DNA from: Clostridium felsineum DSM 794
GTDB lineage: Bacteria; Bacillota; Clostridia; Clostridiales; Clostridiaceae
DNA: 64,000 nucleotides
Assembly (NCBI RefSeq): GCF_002006355.2
Contig: NZ_CP096980.1
Span: forward strand, 2,480,001 to 2,544,000
Reading direction: 5' to 3'
Shown in pieces: positions 50,623 through 60,459 of this stretch. The notes under the pieces were generated by a model, which saw only the letters and a program-made list of their open reading frames with translations, searched no databases and was not told where the DNA came from. Every line of letters starts with the position of its first letter. Positions within the stretch are counted from its first letter, which is position 1. The translations under genes were made by a program, and so were the position numbers.

Positions 50623-52335
50623 CTAACTTATTATCTTTCCAATAATTTCGCTCTTTCTTTTTTGTGCAATTGATATCATTTCTTTAGCATGCTCTCTTGT
50701 TATTTCAGTGACCTTACTTCCGCCAATCATCATTGCTAATGCATTCATCTTTCCATCTGCATTAAGAGATTTTACATCTGTATATGTTTTATCATTTCTT
50801 ATGTTTTTTGAAACCATAAATTGTACATCTGACATACATGCTATTTGTGGAAGATGTGTAACACAAAATACTTGGCGATTTTCTGAAATAGCATACATTT
50901 TATCCGCCACTCTCTCTGCTATTCTTCCACTTATTCCTGTGTCAATTTCATCAAATATAACCGACGGTATTTTATCCTTATTAACAAAAACAGCTTTAAT
51001 CGAAAGCATTATTCGCGAAAGTTCTCCTCCTGATACTACTTTTTCAAGTGGTCTTAATGGTTCACCTATATTAGTTGATATTAAAAATTGAACTTTATCA
51101 CTTCCACTTTCATTAATACATTTCTCATCAAAATCAACATTTATTTTAAATGTACTTTTACCGAGTCCAACATAATCCAGTTGCCCTTTAACTGACGCTT
51201 CTAACTTTTCTGCAAACTGACACCTTATTTTATGTATATTTTTTGCTTTTAAAAGTAGCTCATTATATACTGTTTTTCTTTTTTCTTCTAGTTGCCTTAT
51301 TATTTCTTCACTATTTACTATTTCATTATATTGAGACTCTAATTTATCTCTAAAATTCAATATTTCTTGTATCGTACTTCCATATTTTTTTTTGTGATTG
51401 TCTATTAAAAATAATCTACTGTTTATATAATCCAACTCATTTTCATCAAAACTTATACTACTTTTAATAGACTTTATTTCTTCCACAACTTCACCAATAC
51501 TGTAATAACTGTCTTGAAGATTTTTTACAATACTTTCAATCTTGTCATTATTATTTTCAACATTTTTGATTTTATTCACAACATAGCCAATCAAATCATA
51601 CACAGACTTAGAATTTTCACTTCCATCATAAAGAACCTCAGTTGCTTCAGAAAATACTTTAGATAAAGCTTCGCTATTAGAAACAATTGAATACCTTTCT
51701 TCAAGTTCTTCATCTTCTCCAATTTTAAGCTTAGAACTATCTATTTCATTTATTTGATATTTCAAAAAATCAGCCAATTTACCATTTTCGCCATTTTTAT
51801 CTTTTAATTTGCGTATTTTTTCATCTATAGCCTTTAATTTTTGGTATATATTAGTATAATCCTTTTTTACATCAAAAATAACATCCTCACAGTAATCATC
51901 TAAGTACTCAATATGCTTTAATGGATCTAATAAATTTTGATTTTCGTGTTGCCCATGTATATCAATTAGAGTTTCACTTATATTTTTAAGTGCAGAAATC
52001 AAAACAGCTTTTCCATTAACTTTTGCAATATTTTTACCTGATTTAAAGGTTTCCCGACTTACAATTACATAGTCTTCATATCCTATATCCATATTTTTTA
52101 GTTCTGACTCTGTTTTGTCATTTTCCATGGTAAACACTGCTTCTACATATGTACTCTTTTCTCCTGTTCTTATAAAACCTCTGCTTGATTTGCCACCAAG
52201 AACATAATTTATAGCATCAATTAATATAGATTTACCTGCACCGGTTTCACCAAACAAGACATTAAATCCTTTTTCAAAATTAATAGTAACCTCTTCTATA
52301 AGAGCAAAATTTTTAATATTAAGTTGAAGAAGCAT
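50623..52335 (-). CDS. recN: DNA repair protein RecN
   Basis: 570 residues, an SMC-like ATPase: Walker A GETGAGKS near residues 30-37, a long coiled coil in the middle, the ABC signature VVSGGELSRIM and Walker B VIFDEIDTGISGR. It acts early at double-strand breaks to tether and present DNA ends. An AGGAGAGAG site precedes the ATG; argR ends 11 bases upstream, so they form one operon. Confidence 0.96.
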   Translation of the reverse strand: MLLQLNIKNFALIEEVTINFEKGFNVLFGETGAGKSILIDAINYVLGGKSSRGFIRTGEKSTYVEAVFTMENDKTESELKNMDIGYEDYVIVSRETFKSGKNIAKVNGKAVLISALKNISETLIDIHGQHENQNLLDPLKHIEYLDDYCEDVIFDVKKDYTNIYQKLKAIDEKIRKLKDKNGENGKLADFLKYQINEIDSSKLKIGEDEELEERYSIVSNSEALSKVFSEATEVLYDGSENSKSVYDLIGYVVNKIKNVENNNDKIESIVKNLQDSYYSIGEVVEEIKSIKSSISFDENELDYINSRLFLIDNHKKKYGSTIQEILNFRDKLESQYNEIVNSEEIIRQLEEKRKTVYNELLLKAKNIHKIRCQFAEKLEASVKGQLDYVGLGKSTFKINVDFDEKCINESGSDKVQFLISTNIGEPLRPLEKVVSGGELSRIMLSIKAVFVNKDKIPSVIFDEIDTGISGRIAERVADKMYAISENRQVFCVTHLPQIACMSDVQFMVSKNIRNDKTYTDVKSLNADGKMNALAMMIGGSKVTEITREHAKEMISIAQKRKSEIIGKIIS

Positions 52336-52346
52336 AAGACTCTCTC

Positions 52347-52799
52347 CTATTCATCAATCATCTTTTTCAATCTTTGAACTATTGTAAACGCTATTTCCTC
52401 GGTTCTAGATAGTATAAAGATAGTATTATCACCTGCTATTGATCCTGCTATTCCATCTAAATTTAATGAATCTATGGCCTCTGCTGCTGCATTTGCCGAA
52501 CCTGATATAGTTTTTACTACAACAAAGTTATTTACCCTGTCAACATTTAATACTGTTTGCGAAAAAATTGTGACTAATTTATTCGACAAAAAACTTTCTG
52601 TTGGAGAAATAGTTGCATATTTATATCTGCCTTTTGAGGATAGGACTTTTATAAGCTTCAATTCTTTTATATCCCTAGATACAGTAGCTTGTGTAACTTC
52701 CATTCCACTTTTTCTTAGTTCTTCTGCTAATTCTTCTTGTGTTTCAATATCTTTTGAATTTATAATTTCTAAAATTTTTGTATGTCTTGATACCTTCAA
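52347..52799 (-). CDS. argR: Arginine repressor ArgR/AhrC
   Basis: 150 residues. The N-terminal winged helix (RHTKILEIINSKDIETQEELAEELRKSGMEVTQATVSRDIKEL) is followed by the C-terminal hexamerisation and arginine-binding domain (GSANAAAEAIDSL, GIAGSIAGDNTIFILSR). It represses arginine synthesis and activates catabolism when arginine is bound. The TTG start overlaps the nadK stop by 4 bases. Confidence 0.96.
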   Translation of the reverse strand: MKVSRHTKILEIINSKDIETQEELAEELRKSGMEVTQATVSRDIKELKLIKVLSSKGRYKYATISPTESFLSNKLVTIFSQTVLNVDRVNNFVVVKTISGSANAAAEAIDSLNLDGIAGSIAGDNTIFILSRTEEIAFTIVQRLKKMIDE

Positions 52800-53650
52800 T
52801 ATTTATCACCTTCGCATTCTTCAGTTCTAAGTATTATTTTTTTCCTAAGCACATCAAAATAGTCATAATCATTTAATTTTAAAAGCTTACACTTATAATT
52901 AAGTTCTGAAATTTCAATAAAAGAAACTCCCTTTACATCTACAGGCGCTCTTCCATCTACAGTTATATATACATCTTCATTGGCATCTATACCTGATATT
53001 GTTATATTACTTTTACCATTAAGTATTATAGAGCCTCTGTGAAGGCCTTGAGGACAAATAGGTGTAATAGATACAACATCTAAGTTAGGATAAATAATTG
53101 GACCACCTGCTGATAAGTTATGCGCCGTAGATCCTGTGGGAGTAGATATAATTATTCCATCTGATTTAAATCCCATATAAAATTTATCATCAACGTCTAT
53201 GTTATATTTTAGTATTTTTGCCATATTGCCTTTATATAAAACAACTTCATTCAAAGAATAAAATATTTTTTTGCTGTGTCCTTTTATAAACGAACACTTG
53301 ATCATTGTTCTATCTTGCAAAAAATATTTTCCCTTGAGTATTTTTTGTATTGCAATTTTGAAATCTTTAAACTCTATAGCTGATAAAAAACCCAAATGGC
53401 CTATATTCACTCCAAATATAGGAATATTGCATGAAACTAAATTTCTTGCAGCATTTAAAATAGTGCCATCTCCTCCAAATACAATAAAGAAATCCGGCTT
53501 CATTCTACATGCTTCTTCAAAATAATTTATTTCATCATAAAATTCGACTTTGATATTGCTATTTTCTTCTTTTATGACTTTTTCTACATATTCTCTTATT
53601 TTACCATCATGGTCTTTACAGGAATTAATATTAACACCTATACTTTTCAT
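52796..53650 (-). CDS. nadK: NAD kinase
   Basis: 284 residues. GGDGTILNAAR is the phosphate-binding motif, and GIIISTPTGSTAHNLSAGGPI is the NAD-binding motif. The enzyme makes NADP from NAD with ATP or polyphosphate. GGGGAG precedes the ATG. It is coupled to argR (overlap) and follows tlyA by 11 bases. Confidence 0.95.
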   Translation of the reverse strand: MKSIGVNINSCKDHDGKIREYVEKVIKEENSNIKVEFYDEINYFEEACRMKPDFFIVFGGDGTILNAARNLVSCNIPIFGVNIGHLGFLSAIEFKDFKIAIQKILKGKYFLQDRTMIKCSFIKGHSKKIFYSLNEVVLYKGNMAKILKYNIDVDDKFYMGFKSDGIIISTPTGSTAHNLSAGGPIIYPNLDVVSITPICPQGLHRGSIILNGKSNITISGIDANEDVYITVDGRAPVDVKGVSFIEISELNYKCKLLKLNDYDYFDVLRKKIILRTEECEGDKY

Positions 53651-53661
53651 TTAAATCTCCC

Positions 53662-54465
53662 CTAATCAAGCTTGCTGTGTGCATTATTAACTACACACTC
53701 TACGCTATCATAATCTACTTTTACATCTTTTTTAGAGAAATAGACTAGATATTCTATGTTACCTTCTGGTCCTTTGATTGGTGAATACGTAATTCCTAAT
53801 ATTGATAAATTCATTTCCTTTAAAAAATCAACTATGTTACTTATTACTTCAATATGAGTTTCTGGCTCTCTTACAACGCCCCTTTTACCAACCTTTTCTC
53901 TTCCTGCCTCAAACTGTGGTTTTATTAAGGCTGCAATCTCTCCAGTATCCTTTAATAAATTTAATACTACAGGAATTACTTTCTTTAGTGATATAAAAGA
54001 AACATCTATACTAGCAAAGTCCCCATACTCTCCTATATCTTCTGGAGTAACATACCTTACATTTGTTCTTTCCATACATACAACTCTCGGATCAGTTCTT
54101 AACTTCCAAGCAAATTGACCATATCCTACATCTATAGCAAACACCTTACTAGCACCATTTTGCAGCATGCAATCTGTAAATCCCCCAGTAGATGCCCCTA
54201 TATCAAAACACACTTTATTTTTTAATTTTAAATCAAAAGATTTCATTGCTCTTTCAAGTTTATATCCGCCACGACTTACGTATGGCATTTTTTCTCCTCT
54301 AAACTCAATGTTAGATAAGACTTTAACCTTTTGGCCACATTTATCAACTCTTAAGCCATCCACGTAAACTTCTCCTGCCATTATGCTACTCTTTGCTCTT
54401 TCCCTTGATTCAAATATTCCTTTTTCAACTAAAAGTACATCCAATCTTTCTTTCTTCTCTGACAT
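53662..54465 (-). CDS. tlyA: TlyA-family rRNA (2'-O-cytidine) methyltransferase
   Basis: 267 residues. The S4 RNA-binding domain (RLDVLLVEKGIFESRERAKSSIMAGEVYV) is followed by an FtsJ-like methyltransferase with SAM motif FDIGASTGGFTDCMLQNGA. By family it methylates rRNA; older databases call it hemolysin A. Membership in the dxs-tlyA-nadK-argR-recN order is conserved in Firmicutes. Confidence 0.92.
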   Translation of the reverse strand: MSEKKERLDVLLVEKGIFESRERAKSSIMAGEVYVDGLRVDKCGQKVKVLSNIEFRGEKMPYVSRGGYKLERAMKSFDLKLKNKVCFDIGASTGGFTDCMLQNGASKVFAIDVGYGQFAWKLRTDPRVVCMERTNVRYVTPEDIGEYGDFASIDVSFISLKKVIPVVLNLLKDTGEIAALIKPQFEAGREKVGKRGVVREPETHIEVISNIVDFLKEMNLSILGITYSPIKGPEGNIEYLVYFSKKDVKVDYDSVECVVNNAHSKLD

Positions 54466-54501
54466 ATAAACTTCTCTCCCAAACTAAAACTATATACATA
54501 A

Positions 54502-56361
54502 CTACTTGAATGAAATAATTTTTTCACATATACTTTTCACATCAAGTCCATATAGTTTATATAAAATTTCAGTACTTCCATGTGTTATAAATTCATCCTT
54601 AAAGCCTAAAGTTAAAACATCATTTTTAAGTTTTTCACTATTTAAATGTTCAAGTATTAGGCTTCCAATTCCACCGTGAAGCACATTATCTTCAATTATT
54701 ACAAACTTAAAGTTATCTCTTGCAAACTTATTTAAAAGTTCTGTGTCTATAGGCTTTATAAAGGTGGCATTTATAATAGCACAATTAATTCCAAACTTTA
54801 AAAGTTCATTCTTAACCATTAAAGCTCTCTGAACCATTTTCCCAACTGCTACAATTGCAATCTCTTTTCCATCATTTAGTATTTCCCATTTTCCATAAGT
54901 AAATTCTTTTAGTGGAACTATAGACCCTAAAATATCATCTCCACCTTTAGGGTATCTTACAGCAATAGGATAGTTCTGTTTAACTGACCATTTAATAATA
55001 TATTCTAACTCTTCAACACACTTCGGCGCCATTATTGTTATATTAGGAATACTACTTAAATAGGAAATATCAAAAACGCCTTGATGTGTTTCTCCGTCTT
55101 CTCCAACAATTCCTGCTCTATCTATTGCAAATATAACAGGAAGTTTTTGAATGCATACATCATGAAGAACTTGATCATATGCTCTTTGAAGAAAGGTTGA
55201 GTATACTGCAAATATAGGTCTATACCCTGATACTGCTAATCCTGCTGCCATAGTAACTGCATGCTGCTCTGATATGCCAACATCAAAAAATCTCTCCGGA
55301 AATTCCTTCGAAAAAGGGCATAATCCACTTCCGTCTGTCATTGCTGCAGTAATACCTACAACCTTATTATTATTCTTGGCAACTTCTAATATAGCTCTTC
55401 CAAATGCTTTAGAATATGTATCCTTTGATTTAGAAAGTATTTCCCCACTTTTAAGATCAAACTTACCCACACCATGAAATTTATTGGGATTTTCTTCTGC
55501 ATATTTGTATCCCTTTCCTTTTTTCGTTATAACGTGTAATATAACTGGTCCTTTAACTTCTTTAGCTTTAGATATAACACGTATTAGCTCCTCTATATTA
55601 TGTCCATCTATTGGTCCGAGATACTTTATTCCTATGTCTTCAAAAAACATACCATCTACAACCATTTGCTTTATTCCACCCTTAATCTTTTCAATGGAAT
55701 TAGCCACTTCCGAACCTATATTAGTTCTTTGGAGTTTAGATTTAACGTCCTTCTTCAATTTATTATACTTAGGATCTAATCGTAGGTTATTTAAATATCT
55801 AGATATACTTCCTACATTTTTGGCAATAGACATTTGATTATCATTAAGTATTATTATAACATTTGTCTTTTTATATCCAATATCATTAAGAGCTTCAATT
55901 GCCATACCGCCTGTAAGTGCTCCATCACCTATAACTGCAATAACTTTATAATTCTCTTTTGATAGATCCCGTGCTCGTGCAATACCTACTGCTGCTGAAA
56001 TAGATGTGCTACTATGACCTGTATCAAATGCATCATAGGGACTCTCACTTCTTTTAGGAAATCCACTCAATCCATCAAATTGTCTAAGACTATCAAATTT
56101 ATCCCTACGTCCAGTTAAAATTTTATGAACATAAGCTTGATGTCCTACATCCCATATAATTTTATCCTTCTTTAAATTAAATACTTTATATAAACTTAAG
56201 GTAAGCTCTACTACACCAAGGTTAGAAGCAAGATGCCCTCCGGTTTTGGAAATCTTTTCTATTAAAAATTCTCGTATTTCACTAGAGAACTCCTTAAGTT
56301 TATCATTACTCATATTTTTTATATCATCTAAATCTTCATACTTATCAAGTATATTATACAT
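54502..56361 (-). CDS. dxs: 1-deoxy-D-xylulose-5-phosphate synthase
   Basis: 619 residues. Thiamine-diphosphate binding is shown by VIGDGALTGGMAIEALND and the later N in ILNDNQMSI. GHSSTSISAA near the N-terminus and DRAGIVGEDGETHQG in the C-terminal half are family signatures. It joins pyruvate and glyceraldehyde-3-phosphate, the first step of non-mevalonate isoprenoid synthesis. It has a long upstream leader with a hairpin, a mini-ORF and a separate terminator, so regulated expression is likely. Confidence 0.96.
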   Translation of the reverse strand: MYNILDKYEDLDDIKNMSNDKLKEFSSEIREFLIEKISKTGGHLASNLGVVELTLSLYKVFNLKKDKIIWDVGHQAYVHKILTGRRDKFDSLRQFDGLSGFPKRSESPYDAFDTGHSSTSISAAVGIARARDLSKENYKVIAVIGDGALTGGMAIEALNDIGYKKTNVIIILNDNQMSIAKNVGSISRYLNNLRLDPKYNKLKKDVKSKLQRTNIGSEVANSIEKIKGGIKQMVVDGMFFEDIGIKYLGPIDGHNIEELIRVISKAKEVKGPVILHVITKKGKGYKYAEENPNKFHGVGKFDLKSGEILSKSKDTYSKAFGRAILEVAKNNNKVVGITAAMTDGSGLCPFSKEFPERFFDVGISEQHAVTMAAGLAVSGYRPIFAVYSTFLQRAYDQVLHDVCIQKLPVIFAIDRAGIVGEDGETHQGVFDISYLSSIPNITIMAPKCVEELEYIIKWSVKQNYPIAVRYPKGGDDILGSIVPLKEFTYGKWEILNDGKEIAIVAVGKMVQRALMVKNELLKFGINCAIINATFIKPIDTELLNKFARDNFKFVIIEDNVLHGGIGSLILEHLNSEKLKNDVLTLGFKDEFITHGSTEILYKLYGLDVKSICEKIISFK

Positions 56362-56380
56362 TTTTTCATCTATCCTTTTG

Positions 56381-56410
56381 AACTAGGTAAAAAAGCATCC
56401 ATACCTAGTT
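56381..56410 (-). promoter_or_regulatory. Leader hairpin immediately before dxs
   Basis: Perfect 9-bp arms AACTAGGTA (56381-56389) and TACCTAGTT (56402-56410), 12-nt loop. It starts 2 bases after the stop of a 15-codon leader ORF and ends just before the dxs AAAGGAT site. No T run follows, so it more likely affects ribosome access than termination. Confidence 0.5.
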
Positions 56411-56412
56411 AA

Positions 56413-56460
56413 CTATTTTTCTGCTACTACTAATAATAATATAAGTTTTCGTAAAGTCAT
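56413..56460 (-). CDS. 15-residue leader peptide candidate upstream of dxs
   Basis: MTLRKLILLLVVAEK, with GAGGTG 8 bases before the ATG, better than many genes here. Nine consecutive residues are Leu, Ile or Val with one Ala, which recalls branched-chain amino-acid leader peptides. The stop codon is 2 bases from the dxs hairpin, the right distance for a ribosome to influence folding. It could also be chance; conservation in relatives is the test. Confidence 0.4.
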   Translation of the reverse strand: MTLRKLILLLVVAEK

Positions 56461-56560
56461 TTTAAGTTCACCTCATATCTTATATATAACTTAAAATATT
56501 AATTCTACAATTATATCAAAAATCACCTATATAAAAACTATATAACTTAATAAAATAAAA

Positions 56561-56590
56561 GCTACTAATAAATTAACTCTTCTTAGTAGC
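56561..56590 (-). terminator. Terminator downstream of ispA / within the dxs leader
   Basis: Perfect 8-bp arms GCTACTAA (56561-56568) and TTAGTAGC (56583-56590), followed by TTTTATTTTATT on the minus strand. It ends the nusB-to-ispA operon or a short RNA started at the promoter 56725-56753. Confidence 0.75.
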
Positions 56591-56724
56591 AAGTCATATG
56601 ATAGAAACACACCTCTTTATGAAAATAAGCCATAAAAAGATTTTAAATAGCCTTTGTGTAAACTCTAGAATTAATTTTTTTACTTCCTAAAATGACTTCT
56701 CTAAAGTATAATACATTAATTGAA

Positions 56725-56753
56725 ATTATAACATATAAGTTTTAAATATTCAA
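56725..56753 (-). promoter_or_regulatory. Sigma-A promoter between ispA and dxs
   Basis: On the minus strand TTGAAT (56753-56748) and TATAAT (56730-56725) are exactly 17 bases apart, with an extended -10 TG. The transcript would meet the 56561-56590 terminator after about 150 bases, before reaching dxs. Confidence 0.65.
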
Positions 56754-56787
56754 AAATGGCCATTTAATTTTTATCTTTAATTTATTC

Positions 56788-57657
56788 TTACCTTTTTCTT
56801 TTTAATAAAAGTTCTGTTATTTCTTTAATATACTCTGTATTTCCATGTATTTTATCAATTATATTAATACAATCTTCTGTTAATTCTTCACAAATAGCCT
56901 TACATTTATCTATACCATAAAGTGTAACATATGTGCATTTATCGTTTTCCAAATCACTTTTAGACTTTTTACCCATGATTTTGGTATCTCCAACAACATC
57001 CAATATGTCATCCTTTATTTGAAAAGCAAGTCCTAACTTATCTCCATATTGCGCTAAAAGTTCCAGCTCATGTGAAGGTGCTTTACCCAAAATAGCGCCA
57101 CTTACTATTGCCGCCTTTATAAGTTCTCCTGTTTTTTTCTTATGCATATATCTAAGTTCATCTTCACTTATTTTTTTACCTTCACTTAATATATCTACTA
57201 CTTGCCCACCTATCATTCCATTTGAGCTTGCAGCCTTAGATATTATAGAACAAGCTTTAAGTGCTTCCTCACTTTTCCCAGTGCAGTAATTAAACATTAT
57301 ATTCATTGCTTCATTTAAAAGTCCATCACCAGCTAATAAAGCAATAGAATATCCAAACACTTTATGATTAGTAGGTCTACCGCGCCTTAAGTCATCATTA
57401 TCCATGCATGGTAGATCATCATGTATAAGGGAATAGGTATGTATCATTTCAATAGCAGCTGCTACATCAATTACTTCTTCATAATTGTCATTATATATAC
57501 CATAAGAAGCAAGTAAAAGTAATGGTCTTACTCTCTTTCCTCCCGCATTTAAACTATAACTCATAGATTCATATATCTTTTTATTATAGCCAGTTTTCCC
57601 ATTAAAATATTCATTTAAATATTTATCTACTTCCTCTTTAAGCACTTTATTGTTCAT
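56788..57657 (-). CDS. ispA: Polyprenyl (farnesyl/geranyl) diphosphate synthase
   Basis: About 289 residues. First Asp-rich motif HDDLPCMDNDDLRRGRPT and second FQIKDDILDVVGD bind magnesium and diphosphate. It condenses isopentenyl units to geranyl or farnesyl diphosphate; chain length was not determined. The ATG at 57657 follows AGGTGA and overlaps xseB by 11 bases; the longer frame from 57693 would be a poor start. Confidence 0.92.
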   Translation of the reverse strand: MNNKVLKEEVDKYLNEYFNGKTGYNKKIYESMSYSLNAGGKRVRPLLLLASYGIYNDNYEEVIDVAAAIEMIHTYSLIHDDLPCMDNDDLRRGRPTNHKVFGYSIALLAGDGLLNEAMNIMFNYCTGKSEEALKACSIISKAASSNGMIGGQVVDILSEGKKISEDELRYMHKKKTGELIKAAIVSGAILGKAPSHELELLAQYGDKLGLAFQIKDDILDVVGDTKIMGKKSKSDLENDKCTYVTLYGIDKCKAICEELTEDCINIIDKIHGNTEYIKEITELLLKRKR

Positions 57658-57880
57658 ATGAATCACCTGCTTTTTTAAATTCTTCTTCCCCATTTTCTCC
57701 TAATAGTTTTATTTTTCCTTCTGCTTTATTTAATATTTTATATAATTTATCACAGAGCTTTACCCCATCTTCATAGCTTTTCATGGCATCTTCTAGTGGT
57801 AATTCCTCATTTTCCATGTTATTTACGATTCTTTCAAGTTCCCTCATCATGGATTCATAACTTTCTTTTTTAGAAGGCAT
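57647..57880 (-). CDS. xseB: Exodeoxyribonuclease VII small subunit
   Basis: 77 residues: SYESMMRELERIVNNMENEELPLEDAMKSYEDGVKLCDKL is the family's helical hairpin. Several XseB bind one XseA to form exonuclease VII. GAGGTGATAAATA precedes the ATG. It is coupled to ispA. Confidence 0.94.
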   Translation of the reverse strand: MPSKKESYESMMRELERIVNNMENEELPLEDAMKSYEDGVKLCDKLYKILNKAEGKIKLLGENGEEEFKKAGDSYEQ

Positions 57881-57908
57881 TATTTATCACCTCTCATATT
57901 TAAATTTA

Positions 57909-59105
57909 CTATTTAACGGTTATTTTTGCATCGATTTTACCATCTCTTAAGGTTACACTAATATCCTGCGATTTAATAAGACTTTTTATGTTACTTATAT
58001 TTTTTCCATTTTCATCACTTATAATGGAATATCCCTTATTTAAAATATTAATAGGACTGTTTGATTTTAATGAAGCATTACATCTAGCTAGTTTTTCTTT
58101 TTCAATTTTTAATTTTGTCTTTATTCTCATATTTAATATATACTTAAAATTATCAACTGAAGCATATCCATTAGCTATTATTACTTCTGGACTATTTTTC
58201 TCTAATACTTTTTTATGTATTTGAAGCTTATTATATTTATTTTGTATAAAAGTCTTAATACTACTATTAAGTGTTTTTCTAAGTGCAATAAAAGAATTCA
58301 TTTCTTCATTTAAATTTGGTACTGCAATTTCAGCTGCAGACGAAGGTGTTGCAGCTCTTTTATCACTAACAAAATCCACTATGGTAAAATCTGTTTCATG
58401 TCCTACACCCGTAATAATAGGCTTTTTAGAATTATATACAGCATATGCAAGTTTCTCATCATTGAAAGCCCAAAGTTCCTCTATTGATCCTCCACCACGT
58501 GCCAAGATTATAGTATCAATATCTTCTCTCTCATTTAAACAATCTAAAGCCGCTATTAATTCAGAAGGTGCATTTATACCTTGAACCAAAGTAGGGATTA
58601 TGAGAATATCTATACTTTTATTTCTTCTTGTTGATACATTTATTATATCTCTTATTGCTGCTCCTGTTGGGGAAGTTATAACACCTATTTTTCTTGGATA
58701 TTTAGGTATAGCCTTCTTATGTTCTTCTTTAAACATGCCTTCACTTAGAAGTTTTTCCTTTAACTTTTCAAAAGCCTCATAGAGTTCTCCCCGACCTTCA
58801 GGTGTTATCTCTGTACAATATAGCTGATAAGCTCCATCCTTAACATATACAGATACTCTTCCTTTTACATTTACCCTCATACCATTTTCAGGGATGAACT
58901 TCAGTTTTTCTGCATTACTTCTAAACATTATACAGTTTATTTTTCCACCCTCATCTTTAAGAGAAAAATATGCATGCCCACTGCTGTGAAGTTTAAAATT
59001 TGATATTTCACCCTTTACTTGTGAGTTGTTTAATATATAATCACTGTCTATAACTCTCTTTATGTAATTATTTAATTCAGAAACTGTAAGTACTTTTATA
59101 TACAT
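57909..59105 (-). CDS. xseA: Exodeoxyribonuclease VII large subunit
   Basis: 398 residues. The N-terminal OB-fold (VKGEISNFKLHSSGHAYFSLKDEGGKINCIMF) is followed by the catalytic domain (IGVITSPTGAAIRDI, LARGGGSIEELWAFNDE, GVGHETDFTIVDFVSDKRAATPSSAAE) and a C-terminal coiled coil. It degrades single-stranded DNA from both ends. The start is 1 base after the folD stop. Confidence 0.96.
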   Translation of the reverse strand: MYIKVLTVSELNNYIKRVIDSDYILNNSQVKGEISNFKLHSSGHAYFSLKDEGGKINCIMFRSNAEKLKFIPENGMRVNVKGRVSVYVKDGAYQLYCTEITPEGRGELYEAFEKLKEKLLSEGMFKEEHKKAIPKYPRKIGVITSPTGAAIRDIINVSTRRNKSIDILIIPTLVQGINAPSELIAALDCLNEREDIDTIILARGGGSIEELWAFNDEKLAYAVYNSKKPIITGVGHETDFTIVDFVSDKRAATPSSAAEIAVPNLNEEMNSFIALRKTLNSSIKTFIQNKYNKLQIHKKVLEKNSPEVIIANGYASVDNFKYILNMRIKTKLKIEKEKLARCNASLKSNSPINILNKGYSIISDENGKNISNIKSLIKSQDISVTLRDGKIDAKITVK

Positions 59106-59106
59106 A

Positions 59107-59943
59107 TTATTTTAATGCCTCACAAACATTTAATATTAACATTGTAGTAGTCATTGCTCCTACTCCACCTGGTACCGGTGTAACATATGCTGCCTTTTTT
59201 ATGACATCGTCAAATACAACATCGCCTCTAAGTTTGCCATCCACTACTGTAGTACCCACATCAATTACAACTGATTTTTCGCTTACAAATTCAGAAGTTA
59301 TAAAACCAGGTCTTCCTATGGCACTTACTATAATGTCAGCTTTTTTACATATATCCTTTAAGTTTTGAGTTCTAGAATGACAAATTGTAACCGTTGCGTT
59401 TTCATTCAGTAAAAGCTGAGCTGTTGGCTTTCCAACAATGTTACTTCTTCCTATTACAACTGCATTTTTACCGCATATATCTATATTAAGGCTCTTTATT
59501 AAATTTATTATACTTCTTGGAGTACATGGTATAAACGCCTTTTCACCCTTATAAAATTTTCCGGTGTTGATATCTGTAAGACTATCTATATCCTTATTGG
59601 CATTTATTTTTGAGGTAACTAGCTTAGCATCTATATGATTAGGTAATGGTAATTGCAACATTATTCCATGAACTGTACAATCTTTATTCAATTCTTCAAT
59701 TGTACTTATTAACTCTTCTCCAGTTATGCTTTCATCTAAAAATATACTTTTAAATTTTAGTCCAAGACTCTCTGAAACCTTTTTTTGATTGTTAACATAA
59801 TATAAAGAGCCACCATCATCTCCAACAGTTATACTTGCTACACATGGAATATTGAGTCCTTTTTTCTTTCTTTCACTGACAAAACGAACAATTTTGTCCT
59901 TATATTTTTGAGATTCCTCTTTTCCATTAATTACTTCTCCCAT
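59107..59943 (-). CDS. folD: Methylenetetrahydrofolate dehydrogenase / cyclohydrolase
   Basis: 278 residues. Catalytic Lys in YYVNNQKKVSESLG, the QLPLPNHI motif, and the NADP motif VIGRSNIVGKPTAQLLL with PVPGGVGAMTTTMLI. The bifunctional enzyme interconverts methylene-, methenyl- and formyl-tetrahydrofolate. It lies 20 bases after nusB in one operon. Confidence 0.96.
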   Translation of the reverse strand: MGEVINGKEESQKYKDKIVRFVSERKKKGLNIPCVASITVGDDGGSLYYVNNQKKVSESLGLKFKSIFLDESITGEELISTIEELNKDCTVHGIMLQLPLPNHIDAKLVTSKINANKDIDSLTDINTGKFYKGEKAFIPCTPRSIINLIKSLNIDICGKNAVVIGRSNIVGKPTAQLLLNENATVTICHSRTQNLKDICKKADIIVSAIGRPGFITSEFVSEKSVVIDVGTTVVDGKLRGDVVFDDVIKKAAYVTPVPGGVGAMTTTMLILNVCEALK

Positions 59944-59963
59944 ATAAAACTACTCCTTTAAAA

Positions 59964-60374
59964 TCAAGATTTTTCACCGTTACTATTTATCAAGTTACCG
60001 ATAATTCCATTAACAAATGAAAATGAATTCTCTTCAGCATAATTTTTTGCAAGTTCAACAGCCTCATTAGCAGAAACCTTACATGGTATATCCTTTTCAA
60101 AAAATATTTCATAAGCTGCCATTCTAATTATTGTAATATTAATTTTAGATATCCTATTTATCTTCCACTTATTAGAGGCCTCCTCGATTTTCGAATCTAT
60201 AAACTCTTTATTTTCATCTATTCCTCTTAGTATTCTTTCTATGTATTCAAAATCCAGATTTTGTACTTCATTATCTTCTTTATAATTTTCTATTGTAGCC
60301 TCAATACTATTTTTATTAATAGATATTTCAAACAACAGTTTCATTGCAACTTCTCTACTTTTTTTTCTATTCAT
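59964..60374 (-). CDS. nusB: Transcription antitermination factor NusB
   Basis: 136 residues, all helical: SREVAMKLLFEISINKNS at the start and the C-terminal signature DIPCKVSANEAVELAKNYAEENSFSFVNGIIGNL. It binds boxA RNA with NusE in rRNA antitermination. It is the first gene after the asp23 terminator, so its own promoter lies in the 85-base gap; AGGAGG precedes the ATG. Confidence 0.95.
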   Translation of the reverse strand: MNRKKSREVAMKLLFEISINKNSIEATIENYKEDNEVQNLDFEYIERILRGIDENKEFIDSKIEEASNKWKINRISKINITIIRMAAYEIFFEKDIPCKVSANEAVELAKNYAEENSFSFVNGIIGNLINSNGEKS

Positions 60375-60459
60375 TTAATACTTTCCTCCTAGTATGTATG
60401 CCTATACATATATTATGTCCTTTAATAGTTGTTTTTAAATCTAAAATTCACATGCAATT

